Notes under the pieces: generated by a model
Seen by the model: only the letters and a program-made list of their open reading frames with translations
What the model was told of the DNA's origin: nothing
Database searches by the model: none
Part shown: positions 31,781 to 40,728 of the stretch, piece by piece
Layout of the letters: each line of letters starts with the position of its first letter
How positions within the stretch are numbered: position 1 is the stretch's first letter
Program-made: the position numbers and the translations under genes
Assembly (NCBI GenBank): GCA_014860745.1
Contig: JACZJC010000049.1
Location: forward strand, 1-64,000
Source of the DNA: Anaerolineales bacterium
Lineage (GTDB): Bacteria > Chloroflexota > Anaerolineae > Anaerolineales > Villigracilaceae
Direction: 5' to 3'
DNA: 64,000 nt

Positions 31781-31800
31781 AACCGCCATATCCGGCGGTT
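31781..31800 (-). terminator. Intrinsic terminator of the pilin-like gene
   Basis: On the minus strand AACCGCC-GGATAT-GGCGGTT is followed by a T-rich run (ATTTTATTG). It lies about 120 bases after the stop of the pilin-like gene. Confidence 0.65.
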
Positions 31801-31922
31801 TGAGTGATTATTGAAAATTTGATTCTGTGGCGTCATAATTTTACCTGTACCTAATATGAAACGTCCCGAGGGTTCTCTCAGTTTGGGCTTATTTTTCACC
31901 CAAACCTGATGCGTACCATTGG

Positions 31923-32402
31923 TTAATACCATGAGCATGTGTCTTTTTTACTGCTGTAATTGAAATCGTCACAATTGTTAATATCACGCAAATCTTTGCA
32001 TGCGCTCTTACTTCTCACATGTATGGCATTCCCTGGAGTACACGCGAGCTGAGTTGGAGTTGATGAGGCAATGAGGGTTGGTGTGTTGGTTGGGGTTGAT
32101 GATGCAATAAGAGTTGGTGTGTTGGTTGGAATAGCAGATGCAACAGGAGTTGACGCATCGGTTGGAATTGCTGACGTAACAGGAGTGAGTGATGGGCTTA
32201 ACCCTGGGATGTTTAGCACTCCGTCATTCACACTATACCCGCCAGATACTCTTTCTGTAAGATCGGCTGAAAGGGCTTTAATTTCTGGACCGAAAGCCAT
32301 CCAAACACCGGCTCCTATTAATCCGGCCAGAATAGCGGTAAGTATATATTCCACGAGCCCTTGTCCCCTCTCGCTTTTTTTAGTTAAAATCCTTCGATTC
32401 AT
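31923..32402 (-). CDS. Flp-like type IVb pilin with Thr/Pro repeat stalk
   Basis: 159 aa. The start KKSERGQGLVEYILTAILAGLIGAGVWMAF is a class III/IVb prepilin sequence. A basic leader ends in Gly, Glu is at +5 (G|QGLVE), and a hydrophobic helix follows. Unlike ordinary Flp pilins, it continues with about 60 residues of near-repeats (SAIPTNTPTLIAS, STPTNTPTLIAS). A four-Cys tail follows (LACTPGN...KSACKDLRDINNCDD...DTCSW). No tad genes are near, so assembly would depend on machinery elsewhere. It could be a pseudopilin or a surface-displayed Cys-rich domain. Confidence 0.72.
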   Translation of the reverse strand: MNRRILTKKSERGQGLVEYILTAILAGLIGAGVWMAFGPEIKALSADLTERVSGGYSVNDGVLNIPGLSPSLTPVTSAIPTDASTPVASAIPTNTPTLIASSTPTNTPTLIASSTPTQLACTPGNAIHVRSKSACKDLRDINNCDDFNYSSKKDTCSWY

Positions 32403-32520
32403 TTTTTACCTGTTGAAAACTTAATAGAATGGGTAATGAATGGGTGCCTCGCCTGTTTGTAGTGGGAAAATAATACCGGAAGAGCTTGTTTAACGCATCC
32501 ATGAGGTGATGAATTCCTGT

Positions 32521-32535
32521 GTAAACTTTGTTTAC
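32521..32535. promoter_or_regulatory. Palindromic operator candidate upstream of the pilin-like gene
   Basis: GTAAAC-TTT-GTTTAC is a perfect 6-3-6 palindrome 119 bases upstream of the pilin-like start, between it and the NarL-type regulator gene. The binding protein is unknown. Confidence 0.35.
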
Positions 32536-32547
32536 GCGGGAATTAAA

Positions 32548-32575
32548 CAAAAAAGCCCCATGTACAGGGCTTTTT
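32548..32575 (-). terminator. Intrinsic terminator of the two-component operon
   Basis: AAAAAGCCC-TGTACATG-GGGCTTTTTT on the minus strand, 27 bases after the response-regulator stop. Confidence 0.82.
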
Positions 32576-32601
32576 ATCGATTGATCGATTTCTGGGTCTG
32601 G

Positions 32602-33252
32602 TTAGTCGGTTTTCAGGTGCTGGTGAGCATAAACTACTGCTTGAGTGCGGTTTTTTAACCCCAACCGCTGCAATATATGATGCAGATGTGTTCGTACGGT
32701 AGACTCTTCCAAATGCAGAAGGTTGGCGATCTCGCCATCCGAATTTCCTTCGGACAACAGGAATAGGATTTCCTGCTGCCTGGGAGTGAGAGAAGCCTGC
32801 GTATCGTTTGCAGGTTGTACTATTTTTGACCTGCGTAACCCCTGGAATAACTTCAAGGTAATGCCAGCCGGCATATATGGGACGCCGTCCGCGACTTTCC
32901 GAATGGCTTCCAGCAGATAAGTCCGCGGCGCTGTTTTGGGAAAATACCCCAGTGCGCCAGCTTGAATGGCGGCTACTACTCGTTCCTCATCTTCCATACT
33001 GGAAAGGACCAGAATCTTCGCCTGTGGGTCATTGGCAATGATCTTTTCAATGGCTTCCAGCCCGCTCATTTCAGGTAAAAGCATGTCCATCATAATAACA
33101 TCCGGTTTGAGGGTTTCCAGCAATTTGAGCGCTTTGATTGCGTCCGGCGCTTCGCCGATCATCTCGAGGTCATCTTCGCCCTCGAAAGCCGTCTGTAAGG
33201 CTTCACGCATCATGGGGTGATCATCTACGATCAGGATTTTTATTGTATTCAT
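32602..33252 (-). CDS. NarL/LuxR-family response regulator
   Basis: 216 aa. The receiver domain has the acidic pair LIVDDHPMMRE (near residue 10), the phospho-acceptor Asp in DVIMMDMLLPEMSG (near 57) and the Lys in GYFPKTAPR (near 107). The LuxR-type helix-turn-helix is LTPRQQEILFLLSEGNSDGEIANLLHLEESTVRTHLHHIL (about 150-190). It starts one base after the stop of the sensor kinase, so it is the cognate partner. Targets are unknown; the adjacent pilin-like gene is a plausible one. Confidence 0.93.
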   Translation of the reverse strand: MNTIKILIVDDHPMMREALQTAFEGEDDLEMIGEAPDAIKALKLLETLKPDVIMMDMLLPEMSGLEAIEKIIANDPQAKILVLSSMEDEERVVAAIQAGALGYFPKTAPRTYLLEAIRKVADGVPYMPAGITLKLFQGLRRSKIVQPANDTQASLTPRQQEILFLLSEGNSDGEIANLLHLEESTVRTHLHHILQRLGLKNRTQAVVYAHQHLKTD

Positions 33253-33253
33253 T

Positions 33254-35002
33254 CTATCCCTTTATTTCGGCGCTGAATAACACACTTGTTCCGTATCCAG
33301 GTGCCGATGTAACAGATAATTTTCCGCTAAGTAATTCTGCGCGTTCCTGCATCGTGCGCATACCCATTCCCCCGCCATTCGAATGGTCGGGATCAAAACC
33401 TGCTCCCTTATCGACAATTTCCATTTCAAGGCGCCTGTCCCTGTAGCGGAAAAAAACTTTGATCTTATTTGTCTGAGCATACTTGAGGGCATTATTCAAT
33501 GCCTCAATCGTAATCCAAAATAGGTTTTCATTCCACTCTGACGGAATGTAAGGCAGTGTACTATCAAGTACGATTTCCGTCTGTACCCCAACACGGTCCT
33601 CTACGAAACTAAAACGTTCGCGCAAGGCGGCAAGAAGATCCGTGATCTCACCCGATTCTTGTGATTGGGTCTCGAACACCAACATGCGAATTTCCTTGAG
33701 CGCCTGCCGGCCGCTTTCCTTTAATCGTTCCGCCACAGATAGCGCTTTATTGATTTGATCCTTCATGAGCAGCGAGATCAGCGTTTCGGAGAACAACATT
33801 AAACTGTGAATGGACTGGTTGACTGAGTCGTGCATATCGCGCGCCAGGCGTTTGCGCTCTTCCATTTTTGCCAGTCTGCGCTGTTGCGCTATGACTTGCC
33901 TCTGGGCAGCTTGAAGATTTTTATTTAATCTTTGAATTTCTACCAGACGTTGTTCCAGAGCCTGTTCCGCTTGATGATGTTTTGTAACATCGCTGCACAT
34001 AAGCAGCTTGCCATATGGTTTCCCGGCACTGTCAATGAATAAAGTCAAGTGTGTATCAAATACTCTTGTCTTGCCTTCGTGTATGATTGTTAATTGGGAT
34101 GATTTATTCGTGTCAGGTAAAAAAAGATCGACAACTTCGGGCCAGTTTGCCATGATTGCTTTGATTTGTTTTCCCATGTGATTCTGACCGATCTTAAAAA
34201 TTTCCTGTGCGGCTGGGTTGAAATCCACCATGCGATTATTCTCATCCAACACCAAAACACAATCGCTCATCTGTTCGATCATTGTGAAACGGGCAATTGG
34301 GACAAGGTCCAGGAGACGCGTGCCATATAAAACCAATATGAATAGGATGCCCAAGACACAGCAGATAATAGGCGCCCAATCCACCCCTTTAAGTCTCTGA
34401 CTCCCCAGTAGATAGATCAGAGCGCTCACTACAGAAAGCATGCTTGTAATAAAAAGCAGGCGGGCTTGCCGTCGTGACAATTCTGTACCTTTACGCGACG
34501 CCGCCCATAAGGGTAGGATAATAATCAAAATTATCGGGAATATAGTGATGGCGGCCCAGTAGTATCCCGCTCCATGCTCGAAGATGACGGCATTATTGCC
34601 AAATTCGCTTCTCGTGAAACTCTTCCAAAGCAATCCATGCCAGTCATTGGTCCACGCCAGCAGGATATTGGATATTGGGATGACCCAAAAAAATACTTTC
34701 GCCGACTTTTTTTTCGCCCAATCCGCAAAACCCGCATACGTCAACGAAAACATTGCAAGGAAAGCGAAGGTAATGTTGTAAAAAGTGTATTCCCATTTCG
34801 CAAGAAAAACTTTTAATGGAATTGGGATAGTAGCATAATTCACTCCGGCAGAAAGCGTCCAAAAAGCGATTCCCCACATTGCCAATGCTATATACAGCCC
34901 TCCCTTGGCATTTCTCCTCTTCCAGCTGACATAAATGTTGAAGGAGTTTATTAAGATGGTTATAAGTAAAATTGTACTGACGTTATTAGTTAGATTGAAC
35001 AT
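33254..35002 (-). CDS. Sensor histidine kinase, 7TM N-terminus, PAS, HisKA_3
   Basis: 582 aa. Seven N-terminal membrane helices (first: NVSTILLITILINSFNIYV) make a bacterial histidine-kinase 7TM sensor. It is followed by a PAS domain (MIEQMSDCVLVLDENNRMVDFNPAAQEIFKI, near 240). A coiled coil (EQALEQRLVEIQRLNKNLQAAQRQ) comes next, then the HisKA_3 helix with the His in LARDMHDSVNQSIHSLML (near 397). The ATPase has LNNALKYAQ and GGGMGMRTM. It is the kinase for the response regulator one base downstream. TTTAGGGTCT lies about 30 bases before the start, as it does before the kinase at 45390. Confidence 0.9.
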   Translation of the reverse strand: MFNLTNNVSTILLITILINSFNIYVSWKRRNAKGGLYIALAMWGIAFWTLSAGVNYATIPIPLKVFLAKWEYTFYNITFAFLAMFSLTYAGFADWAKKKSAKVFFWVIPISNILLAWTNDWHGLLWKSFTRSEFGNNAVIFEHGAGYYWAAITIFPIILIIILPLWAASRKGTELSRRQARLLFITSMLSVVSALIYLLGSQRLKGVDWAPIICCVLGILFILVLYGTRLLDLVPIARFTMIEQMSDCVLVLDENNRMVDFNPAAQEIFKIGQNHMGKQIKAIMANWPEVVDLFLPDTNKSSQLTIIHEGKTRVFDTHLTLFIDSAGKPYGKLLMCSDVTKHHQAEQALEQRLVEIQRLNKNLQAAQRQVIAQQRRLAKMEERKRLARDMHDSVNQSIHSLMLFSETLISLLMKDQINKALSVAERLKESGRQALKEIRMLVFETQSQESGEITDLLAALRERFSFVEDRVGVQTEIVLDSTLPYIPSEWNENLFWITIEALNNALKYAQTNKIKVFFRYRDRRLEMEIVDKGAGFDPDHSNGGGMGMRTMQERAELLSGKLSVTSAPGYGTSVLFSAEIKG

Positions 35003-35058
35003 GGAGACTCGGTGTTATGAATAATCTACTTGATTTAGGGTCTGACTTCAATGACAAT

Positions 35059-35087
35059 GAAAAAAACCTGTGCTAACAGTTTTTTTT
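35059..35087 (-). terminator. Intrinsic terminator of the 671-aa gene
   Basis: AAAACTGT-TAGC-ACAGGTTTTTTT on the minus strand, about 30 bases after the stop of the large membrane protein and before the kinase start. Confidence 0.7.
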
Positions 35088-35118
35088 GAAATGTCAATTT
35101 ATTCCTTCCCCGCAGGAT

Positions 35119-37134
35119 TTATGGTTTGCACTCAGCCTGAAGGAGGGCATTGGCATCCGCAGAAGGCCCTTGTGTTTGTGAAACACGCTCCCAAAGAGTT
35201 TCAAGCGCGGGACATAAGATCTCCTGCGCTTTGATCGTGCGCTCGGTGAGTTTTATCGCCATGTCCGTATCGCCGGTCAAGGCAAAGGCTTCGATGAAGG
35301 GCAGGTATTCCACAGGCAGGCCGGGATTCAATTCCGCTTTTTGGGCTTCACGATACAGCCTGGCAACTTTCTCCCAATCTCCCTTTTGACGCGCGATCTC
35401 CGCTTTAGCATAGGTGAAGCACCATCCATGAGATGGTTCATTTCCGAATAAGACTTCATCCATCACTGGCGGCGGCGCGTCTGTCAGTATCAAGCCTGGG
35501 TCGGAAAGCGGAATGGCTTCGATCAGATAAAAACTTGCGCCGGGAACGGTCTCTGCAGTTCCATAAACCGGGTCGAGCACGCGCAGGCATCCATCCGCTT
35601 CCTTGTAAATGACAACGCTGTTGGATGTGTTTCCGCTGAATTTCACAGTGCGATATGTGAGAGCAAGGGGTTTGTCCGCGCGAAGTTCAGAGGGTGAGAA
35701 TCTTGTCTTGAGATACATCAACACATGAGGCAGGTCGCGGTCTTTCAAATCGGGTGCATACATCCAATTCAGCGGAGCGGTGAGCTGAAAATCGGATACA
35801 TATTTCAGCGGCAGTTCATAGGTCAGCAGGACGGTATCCTCTTTCAGCGCGGGCAACCGCCAGGATAACTGCCAGAAGAAATCACGTTGATTTGCCCAAT
35901 CGCGGCGGAAGGTATTTGCCACCGAAAACTGATAGGCCGTGGACATGCCGATCAAAACGCTCAAAAGGATGAGCTTCGCGCGCCCCTCTCTTAACGTCAA
36001 ATCTGCCAGCCCAACGATGAATAGACTCGCCCCCAGCATGATCGAGATGAAGAAGCGGTCATAATCGAATTCGATTTTGAGCGGAAGTCCCGCCGCCCAC
36101 GAAGGGAGCCTGCCTGCAAAAATGGCAATCAGGCCGATGATGACGGTCCATTTGCCGAAGGATGATTCGGGATTCGTAATTGGCATATCGTAATTTGCAT
36201 GCATTACAAAATAAACGAGCAATGCAGTGACGAGAAAAATTCCCAATGCAGCCGCTTGTGTTGCCGACCCGTCCACTGAGGCAAAAAAATTGAACGTTCC
36301 AAGCCAGGAGGTAAAGCCCGAAAGCGAAAGGGTGTTGATGAATTCGTTGATCAGCGCAAGCGGTGAGAGTGTGGAACTTGAAAAGATGCTGATATCGTAC
36401 GAATTATAGGCTGTGGAGTGATAATAGGCGTACGTCCATATGGCATTGAGAATCCAAACGGTTAAATAGGGGAGCCATCGCAGAAGAGATTTTTTCAACA
36501 GTTCTTTTTTGTCCGCGCCGGTTTCAGCGAAAATGACGATGATGAAGAAGAAACGCAGGATTTCCAGGCCGAAAAAATATTCGGTTGAGAACAAACCCAA
36601 AGCCTGCAAGAGAATGGCGAGCGCGGTGAAATATTTTGGTGCGTTTGTGTGACGAAGGATTTTAACAGTGAAGATGAATGAGGAAAGTAGGAAGAGAAGC
36701 GGGATTAATTCCTGATTGACGTGGGTCAACGCGACCCATTGTTGTCCGTAGGCTGGATAGACGGTGAAAAGCAGAACCACCCATAGCGCGGAACTCTGTC
36801 GGGTGGGCCATACTTTTCGTAACAGCCACCAGACTTCCAGTGCGAGCAGGAAGCGCATGACGAGGCCGAGAATCTGCCAGACGAGCGGATGTCCGCCAAA
36901 GATGGAAGTCGTCGCCATGAAGATAGGTCCCAATAACGGGCGGAATGGGCGGAAGGCTTCGATGAATTCGGAGGGTCCGAAAAATTTCAGGAACCAGGCG
37001 AAAGGCCAGTCGTCCCAATAAAAACCCATCCACGGGATGAGCAGGCCGTATGCCAGAAGCACCAGCAGCAAGAGCAAGCCGGGGATGGTGATATTTTCGT
37101 TGCGAAGAATTTTGATGAGCTTGTCTTTCATCAC
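35119..37134 (-). CDS. Large polytopic membrane protein, GT39-like, with C-terminal helical repeat region
   Basis: 671 aa. About twelve hydrophobic segments occupy residues 15-420. The first extracytoplasmic loop reads MGFYWDDWPFAWFLKFFG with the Asp-Asp pair expected for GT39/PMT-type catalysis. The last 250 residues are soluble. After a beta-rich stretch (VVIYKEADGCLRVLDPVYG) come TPR-like helices (AEIARQKGDWEKVARLYREAQKA; LTGDTDMAIKLTERTIKA). It is divergent from the two tandem GT39-like genes at 37227, which suggests a common surface-glycosylation theme. Substrate unknown. Confidence 0.65.
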   Translation of the reverse strand: MMKDKLIKILRNENITIPGLLLLLVLLAYGLLIPWMGFYWDDWPFAWFLKFFGPSEFIEAFRPFRPLLGPIFMATTSIFGGHPLVWQILGLVMRFLLALEVWWLLRKVWPTRQSSALWVVLLFTVYPAYGQQWVALTHVNQELIPLLFLLSSFIFTVKILRHTNAPKYFTALAILLQALGLFSTEYFFGLEILRFFFIIVIFAETGADKKELLKKSLLRWLPYLTVWILNAIWTYAYYHSTAYNSYDISIFSSSTLSPLALINEFINTLSLSGFTSWLGTFNFFASVDGSATQAAALGIFLVTALLVYFVMHANYDMPITNPESSFGKWTVIIGLIAIFAGRLPSWAAGLPLKIEFDYDRFFISIMLGASLFIVGLADLTLREGRAKLILLSVLIGMSTAYQFSVANTFRRDWANQRDFFWQLSWRLPALKEDTVLLTYELPLKYVSDFQLTAPLNWMYAPDLKDRDLPHVLMYLKTRFSPSELRADKPLALTYRTVKFSGNTSNSVVIYKEADGCLRVLDPVYGTAETVPGASFYLIEAIPLSDPGLILTDAPPPVMDEVLFGNEPSHGWCFTYAKAEIARQKGDWEKVARLYREAQKAELNPGLPVEYLPFIEAFALTGDTDMAIKLTERTIKAQEILCPALETLWERVSQTQGPSADANALLQAECKP

Positions 37135-37213
37135 AGTGGCTTCCCTTTGAAAATTAAATTGATTTTACCACCAAGGGTAAATTGCCCGCCGCAAAGCCTG
37201 ACCATGCCTTTGG

Positions 37214-37219
37214 TATAAT
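37214..37219 (+). promoter_or_regulatory. -10 box seven bases before a start codon
   Basis: GGTATAATTTTTGGCATGG: TATAAT ends seven bases before ATG 37227, so the transcript would begin at or next to the start codon and be leaderless. No clear -35 element is present. Confidence 0.4.
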
Positions 37220-37226
37220 TTTTGGC

Positions 37227-38945
37227 ATGGATCGTAAAAAGATATTTCCCGTTGCGGTTTACCTTGTTTTGACCCTGGCATTTTTAATCCCGCGTTTGCC
37301 CGCCCTTGATTCATTCGTCACCCTCGACGAACCATCCTGGCTGAGCCAGGGTGCGAATTTTTATTACGCGCTTGGGCAAAGGGAATTTCAAAATACGGTG
37401 TATGAATACCAGCCCGCCGTCACCACCATGTGGATCATCAGCATAGCCATGCTGATTTATTTCCCGGAATACCGCGGCTTCGGTCAGGGATATCTCGATT
37501 ATGAAAAAGGCAGGCTCGATCCATTTATGGTTGAACATGGATATGATCCGCTCGTCCTGCTGCAAATCGCACGTTTGATTCAGGTCGTAATTATCGTTGC
37601 TTTATTTCTTGTTATTTTTACCTTGCTGCAAAGGATCATTCCAAAACTTCCCGCCGCGTTCGCGGTGCTCATCGCCTCGTTCGATCCGTTCTTTCTTGGC
37701 CAGTCGCGCCTGCTCGACCATGAAGCCATGGTCTCGTTGTTTGTTGTGGCATCCCTGCTGGCTTTTCTCATTTATCTTTCGTACGACCGCAAATTCATAT
37801 TTTTATTGACCTCTGCCGTGTCAGCGGGGCTCGCTCAACTCACCAAATCCTCCGCCGTCGCCATGCTTGCGCCGATCGGCGTTTTTCTACTCATTCAAAT
37901 TTTTCAGGAACGGCAGAACGGTTTGCTGAAACCGTTTTGGAACAATGCAAAGATTTTCATTCTCTGGTTTGCCCTGCTAGCCATCGCATATTTTGTGTTC
38001 TGGCCGGGCATGTGGGTGGCACCGGGCAAAATGCTATATGAAGTCTACGGCAACGCCTTCAGCTATGCCTTTCAGGGCGCGCGCCTAAAGATCACCGAAG
38101 AACTGGAAGTGTCTCAATTCAGTCTTAACACAAATCTGGGTGGGATATGGGAAGTGACGAAGGTCTTGATCTCGCGAACGACTCCGTTGACATGGCTCGG
38201 CGTCCTGCTCGGATTTGCACTGCCGTTCCTTCCCAGCCGCGAACTGGTTCGGCCAAACAGGCAGTTATTCACCCTGCTGCTGACCACTTCAATTGCCTTC
38301 ATCCTACTGATCGGCATTGCGCAGGGACGGAATTCCCCCCATTACATTCTCTCGAGTTATCTCGCATTGAATCTGCTTGCGGGGCTGGGATGGTTTTATT
38401 TGCTCGGCTGGCTTCAAGAACGGTTTGCCTTTACTGATAAATTGCACTTTGCCGCTTTGTTTCTCCTATTGGCTTTTCAAATATCAAGCGCGGTTTCCTA
38501 TTATCCTTACTTTTTTACCTATCGCAACCCCGTCTCATACAGCCTGGGGGTGAATAAGGACTTTCCACAATTTCCCTACGGCGAGGGACTGGAATTTGCC
38601 GCACAATATCTTGCCCAGCTGCCGGATGCAAAAGACTCCACAGCCCTGGTCTATTACAGCCGCGGGTGTTTCTCCTACTTTTATCCCGGTACCACCACCA
38701 GCTTCCGGCCTTATTACGTGGACGGGGAACATGCCATAGACTTGTTGAATTTTGTCCGCGATGCGGATTATCTGGTGGTGTATTACGCCAACCAGGGTCA
38801 ACTGGAAAAATATGGCCCCTATCTCGATATTCTTTCCACGGTGGAGCCCATCCATGAGATTTGGATGGATGGCTATCGATACGTTCAGATCTACCGGGTG
38901 GATTCCTTTCCGCCGGAACTCTTCGATGCGCTTGCCGATCTGTGA
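37227..38945 (+). CDS. GT39-like membrane glycosyltransferase, tandem copy A
   Basis: 572 aa from ATG 37227, which fits the TATAAT just upstream better than the ORF-track start. About eleven membrane helices. The first loop has FVTLDEPSWLSQGANFYYAL (near residue 32), with the Asp-Glu pair typical of GT39 family glycosyltransferases acting on lipid-linked sugars. Other landmarks are YEYQPAVTTMW, GQSRLLDHEAMVSLF and WPGMWVAPGKMLYEVYGNAFSYAFQGARL. All of these recur in the next gene, so the two are tandem duplicates that have diverged. The C-terminus is a soluble domain. Sugar and acceptor are unknown. Confidence 0.76.
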   Translation: MDRKKIFPVAVYLVLTLAFLIPRLPALDSFVTLDEPSWLSQGANFYYALGQREFQNTVYEYQPAVTTMWIISIAMLIYFPEYRGFGQGYLDYEKGRLDPFMVEHGYDPLVLLQIARLIQVVIIVALFLVIFTLLQRIIPKLPAAFAVLIASFDPFFLGQSRLLDHEAMVSLFVVASLLAFLIYLSYDRKFIFLLTSAVSAGLAQLTKSSAVAMLAPIGVFLLIQIFQERQNGLLKPFWNNAKIFILWFALLAIAYFVFWPGMWVAPGKMLYEVYGNAFSYAFQGARLKITEELEVSQFSLNTNLGGIWEVTKVLISRTTPLTWLGVLLGFALPFLPSRELVRPNRQLFTLLLTTSIAFILLIGIAQGRNSPHYILSSYLALNLLAGLGWFYLLGWLQERFAFTDKLHFAALFLLLAFQISSAVSYYPYFFTYRNPVSYSLGVNKDFPQFPYGEGLEFAAQYLAQLPDAKDSTALVYYSRGCFSYFYPGTTTSFRPYYVDGEHAIDLLNFVRDADYLVVYYANQGQLEKYGPYLDILSTVEPIHEIWMDGYRYVQIYRVDSFPPELFDALADL

Positions 38946-38953
38946 GAACCGAC

Positions 38954-40660
38954 ATGAATAAAACCAAATGGAATTTAATCCTGACGATCCTTGTCCTGCT
39001 GATATTGATCGTCCCTTCCCACGTCATTGGCAATGACCAGGTCGTCACCGTGGATGAGCCCTGGTGGGTGATCTCCGGGTCAAATTATTACTACGCGCTT
39101 ACACACAGGGATTTTGCGAACACGATCTACGATTATCACCCCGCGGTTACCACCACCTGGGTCGTCACAGCGGGGATGCTGAGTTATTTCCCTGAATATC
39201 GTGGATTTGGGCAGGGATATTTCGACGTCCGCAAGCCAAAATTCGAAGAGTTCATGCGCGAGAACGGGAAGGAGGCGATTGAGCTCGTCCGCAACAGCAG
39301 GTTGATTCAAACCGCCTTGCTATTGGCGCTCGCGTTATTGAGTCTCTACCTCCTGCAATTGCTGGTTGACCGAAATTCGGCCCTTCTCGCAATTGCGCTG
39401 GCAATGACAGGTCCGTTTTTCCTCGGTCATTCACGCCTGCTCAACCACGAAGGCATGCTTGCCATGTTCGTGCTCGCCTCATTTTTTGGGATGCAGGTTT
39501 ACCTCAACAAAAACCGAAAGCTGGTTTACCTGCTTATTTCCGGCGCAGCGTTTGGTCTCGCGCAATTGACCAAGTCATCTTCCATTGTAGTCGTCGGAGT
39601 GCTTGGCCTGATTCTATTAATCGGGTTATTCAAACGCGACGAAAAGGCAGTCGGTGGAAAACTTTGGGATGCGGTTAAAACATTTGTAATCTGGTTTGGG
39701 GCGGCGGCGCTCGTCTACATCATCCTCTGGCCGGGGATGTGGGTTGCCCCGGACAAAATGCTTTCAGGGGTATATGGAAATGCATTTAGTTATGCGTTTC
39801 AAGGCGCTCGTTTGGATGTGACGGAGGAATTACAACCTTCCAGCTTTAGCCTCGTCAGCGGATTGGATGGAATTTTCCAGTACGTGCGAAGTTGGGTGGC
39901 TTCATCCACTTTCATCACGTGGCTTGGGTTGGTTTTTGCCGTTCTCTTACTTGCTTCAAAAAAGATGGATAGAACCCCCGCGCCATTAAAGTCCACGCTT
40001 GTATATCTGGCTGTACTTGCCGGGCTTTTTATTCTTATGTTTGGCGTCGCGCAGGGACGCAACGCCGCGCACTACATTACCAGCTCTTACGTCGCCTTCG
40101 ATGTGATCGCAGGCATTGGCTGGGGAAACTTTTTGCTGTGGGCGCAAAAAAGATGGGCTGTATTGGATCGGGTCTACGTAAATATTTTGGCGGTTGTGGT
40201 TCTTACGCTTGTTCAGATCGGGGTTGGGCTTCCGTATTATCCATATTATTTCACCTACAAGAATCCCTTCGCAAATACGGCTTCCACGCTGGGTTATGGG
40301 GAAGGACTGGCTCAAGCAGCTGAATACCTGGCAGCGAAACCAAATTCAAAGGACATTCAAGCTTATGTTTATAGCGGCATGGGAACATTTTCCTTCTTTT
40401 TTCCCGGCGAAACTGTTGTGTTGAAAAGAGTATTCCTGGTAGACGACGATATGCTTACCATTACAACTGAAATGCGCAGCGCGGATTATTTGGTCTTATA
40501 TCCAATCGCGCAAAGCAGGCTGGCTGAGTCCCACAACCTTTTGGAGGCCTTTGAGGGGGTTGTTCCCGAAAAGATGATTGTCATTAATGAGATGGAGTAT
40601 ATAACCATCTATCGAGTTGCGGATATTCCCGACGCTGTATATAAAAAACTCGATAAATAA
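38954..40660 (+). CDS. GT39-like membrane glycosyltransferase, tandem copy B
   Basis: 568 aa from ATG 38954, eight bases after the stop of copy A; the ORF-track start lies inside copy A and is out of place. It shares the plan and long motifs of copy A: VTVDEPWWVISGSNYYYAL, YDYHPAVTTTW, GHSRLLNHEGMLAMF and WPGMWVAPDKMLSGVYGNAFSYAFQGARL. It is clearly a paralogue formed by tandem duplication. It should be cotranscribed with copy A and ends at a strong terminator. Confidence 0.76.
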   Translation: MNKTKWNLILTILVLLILIVPSHVIGNDQVVTVDEPWWVISGSNYYYALTHRDFANTIYDYHPAVTTTWVVTAGMLSYFPEYRGFGQGYFDVRKPKFEEFMRENGKEAIELVRNSRLIQTALLLALALLSLYLLQLLVDRNSALLAIALAMTGPFFLGHSRLLNHEGMLAMFVLASFFGMQVYLNKNRKLVYLLISGAAFGLAQLTKSSSIVVVGVLGLILLIGLFKRDEKAVGGKLWDAVKTFVIWFGAAALVYIILWPGMWVAPDKMLSGVYGNAFSYAFQGARLDVTEELQPSSFSLVSGLDGIFQYVRSWVASSTFITWLGLVFAVLLLASKKMDRTPAPLKSTLVYLAVLAGLFILMFGVAQGRNAAHYITSSYVAFDVIAGIGWGNFLLWAQKRWAVLDRVYVNILAVVVLTLVQIGVGLPYYPYYFTYKNPFANTASTLGYGEGLAQAAEYLAAKPNSKDIQAYVYSGMGTFSFFFPGETVVLKRVFLVDDDMLTITTEMRSADYLVLYPIAQSRLAESHNLLEAFEGVVPEKMIVINEMEYITIYRVADIPDAVYKKLDK

Positions 40661-40668
40661 TACGTATC

Positions 40669-40702
40669 AAAGGCGGGGCTTGCATGCAAGCCCCGCCTTT
40701 TC
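40669..40702. terminator. Bidirectional intrinsic terminator
   Basis: AAAGGCGGGGCTTGCA-TGCAAGCCCCGCCTTTT is a near-perfect palindrome between the converging GT39 copy B and YHYH genes. Confidence 0.85.
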
Positions 40703-40728
40703 AATTGATTACGGGGGATGTTGAGTTT

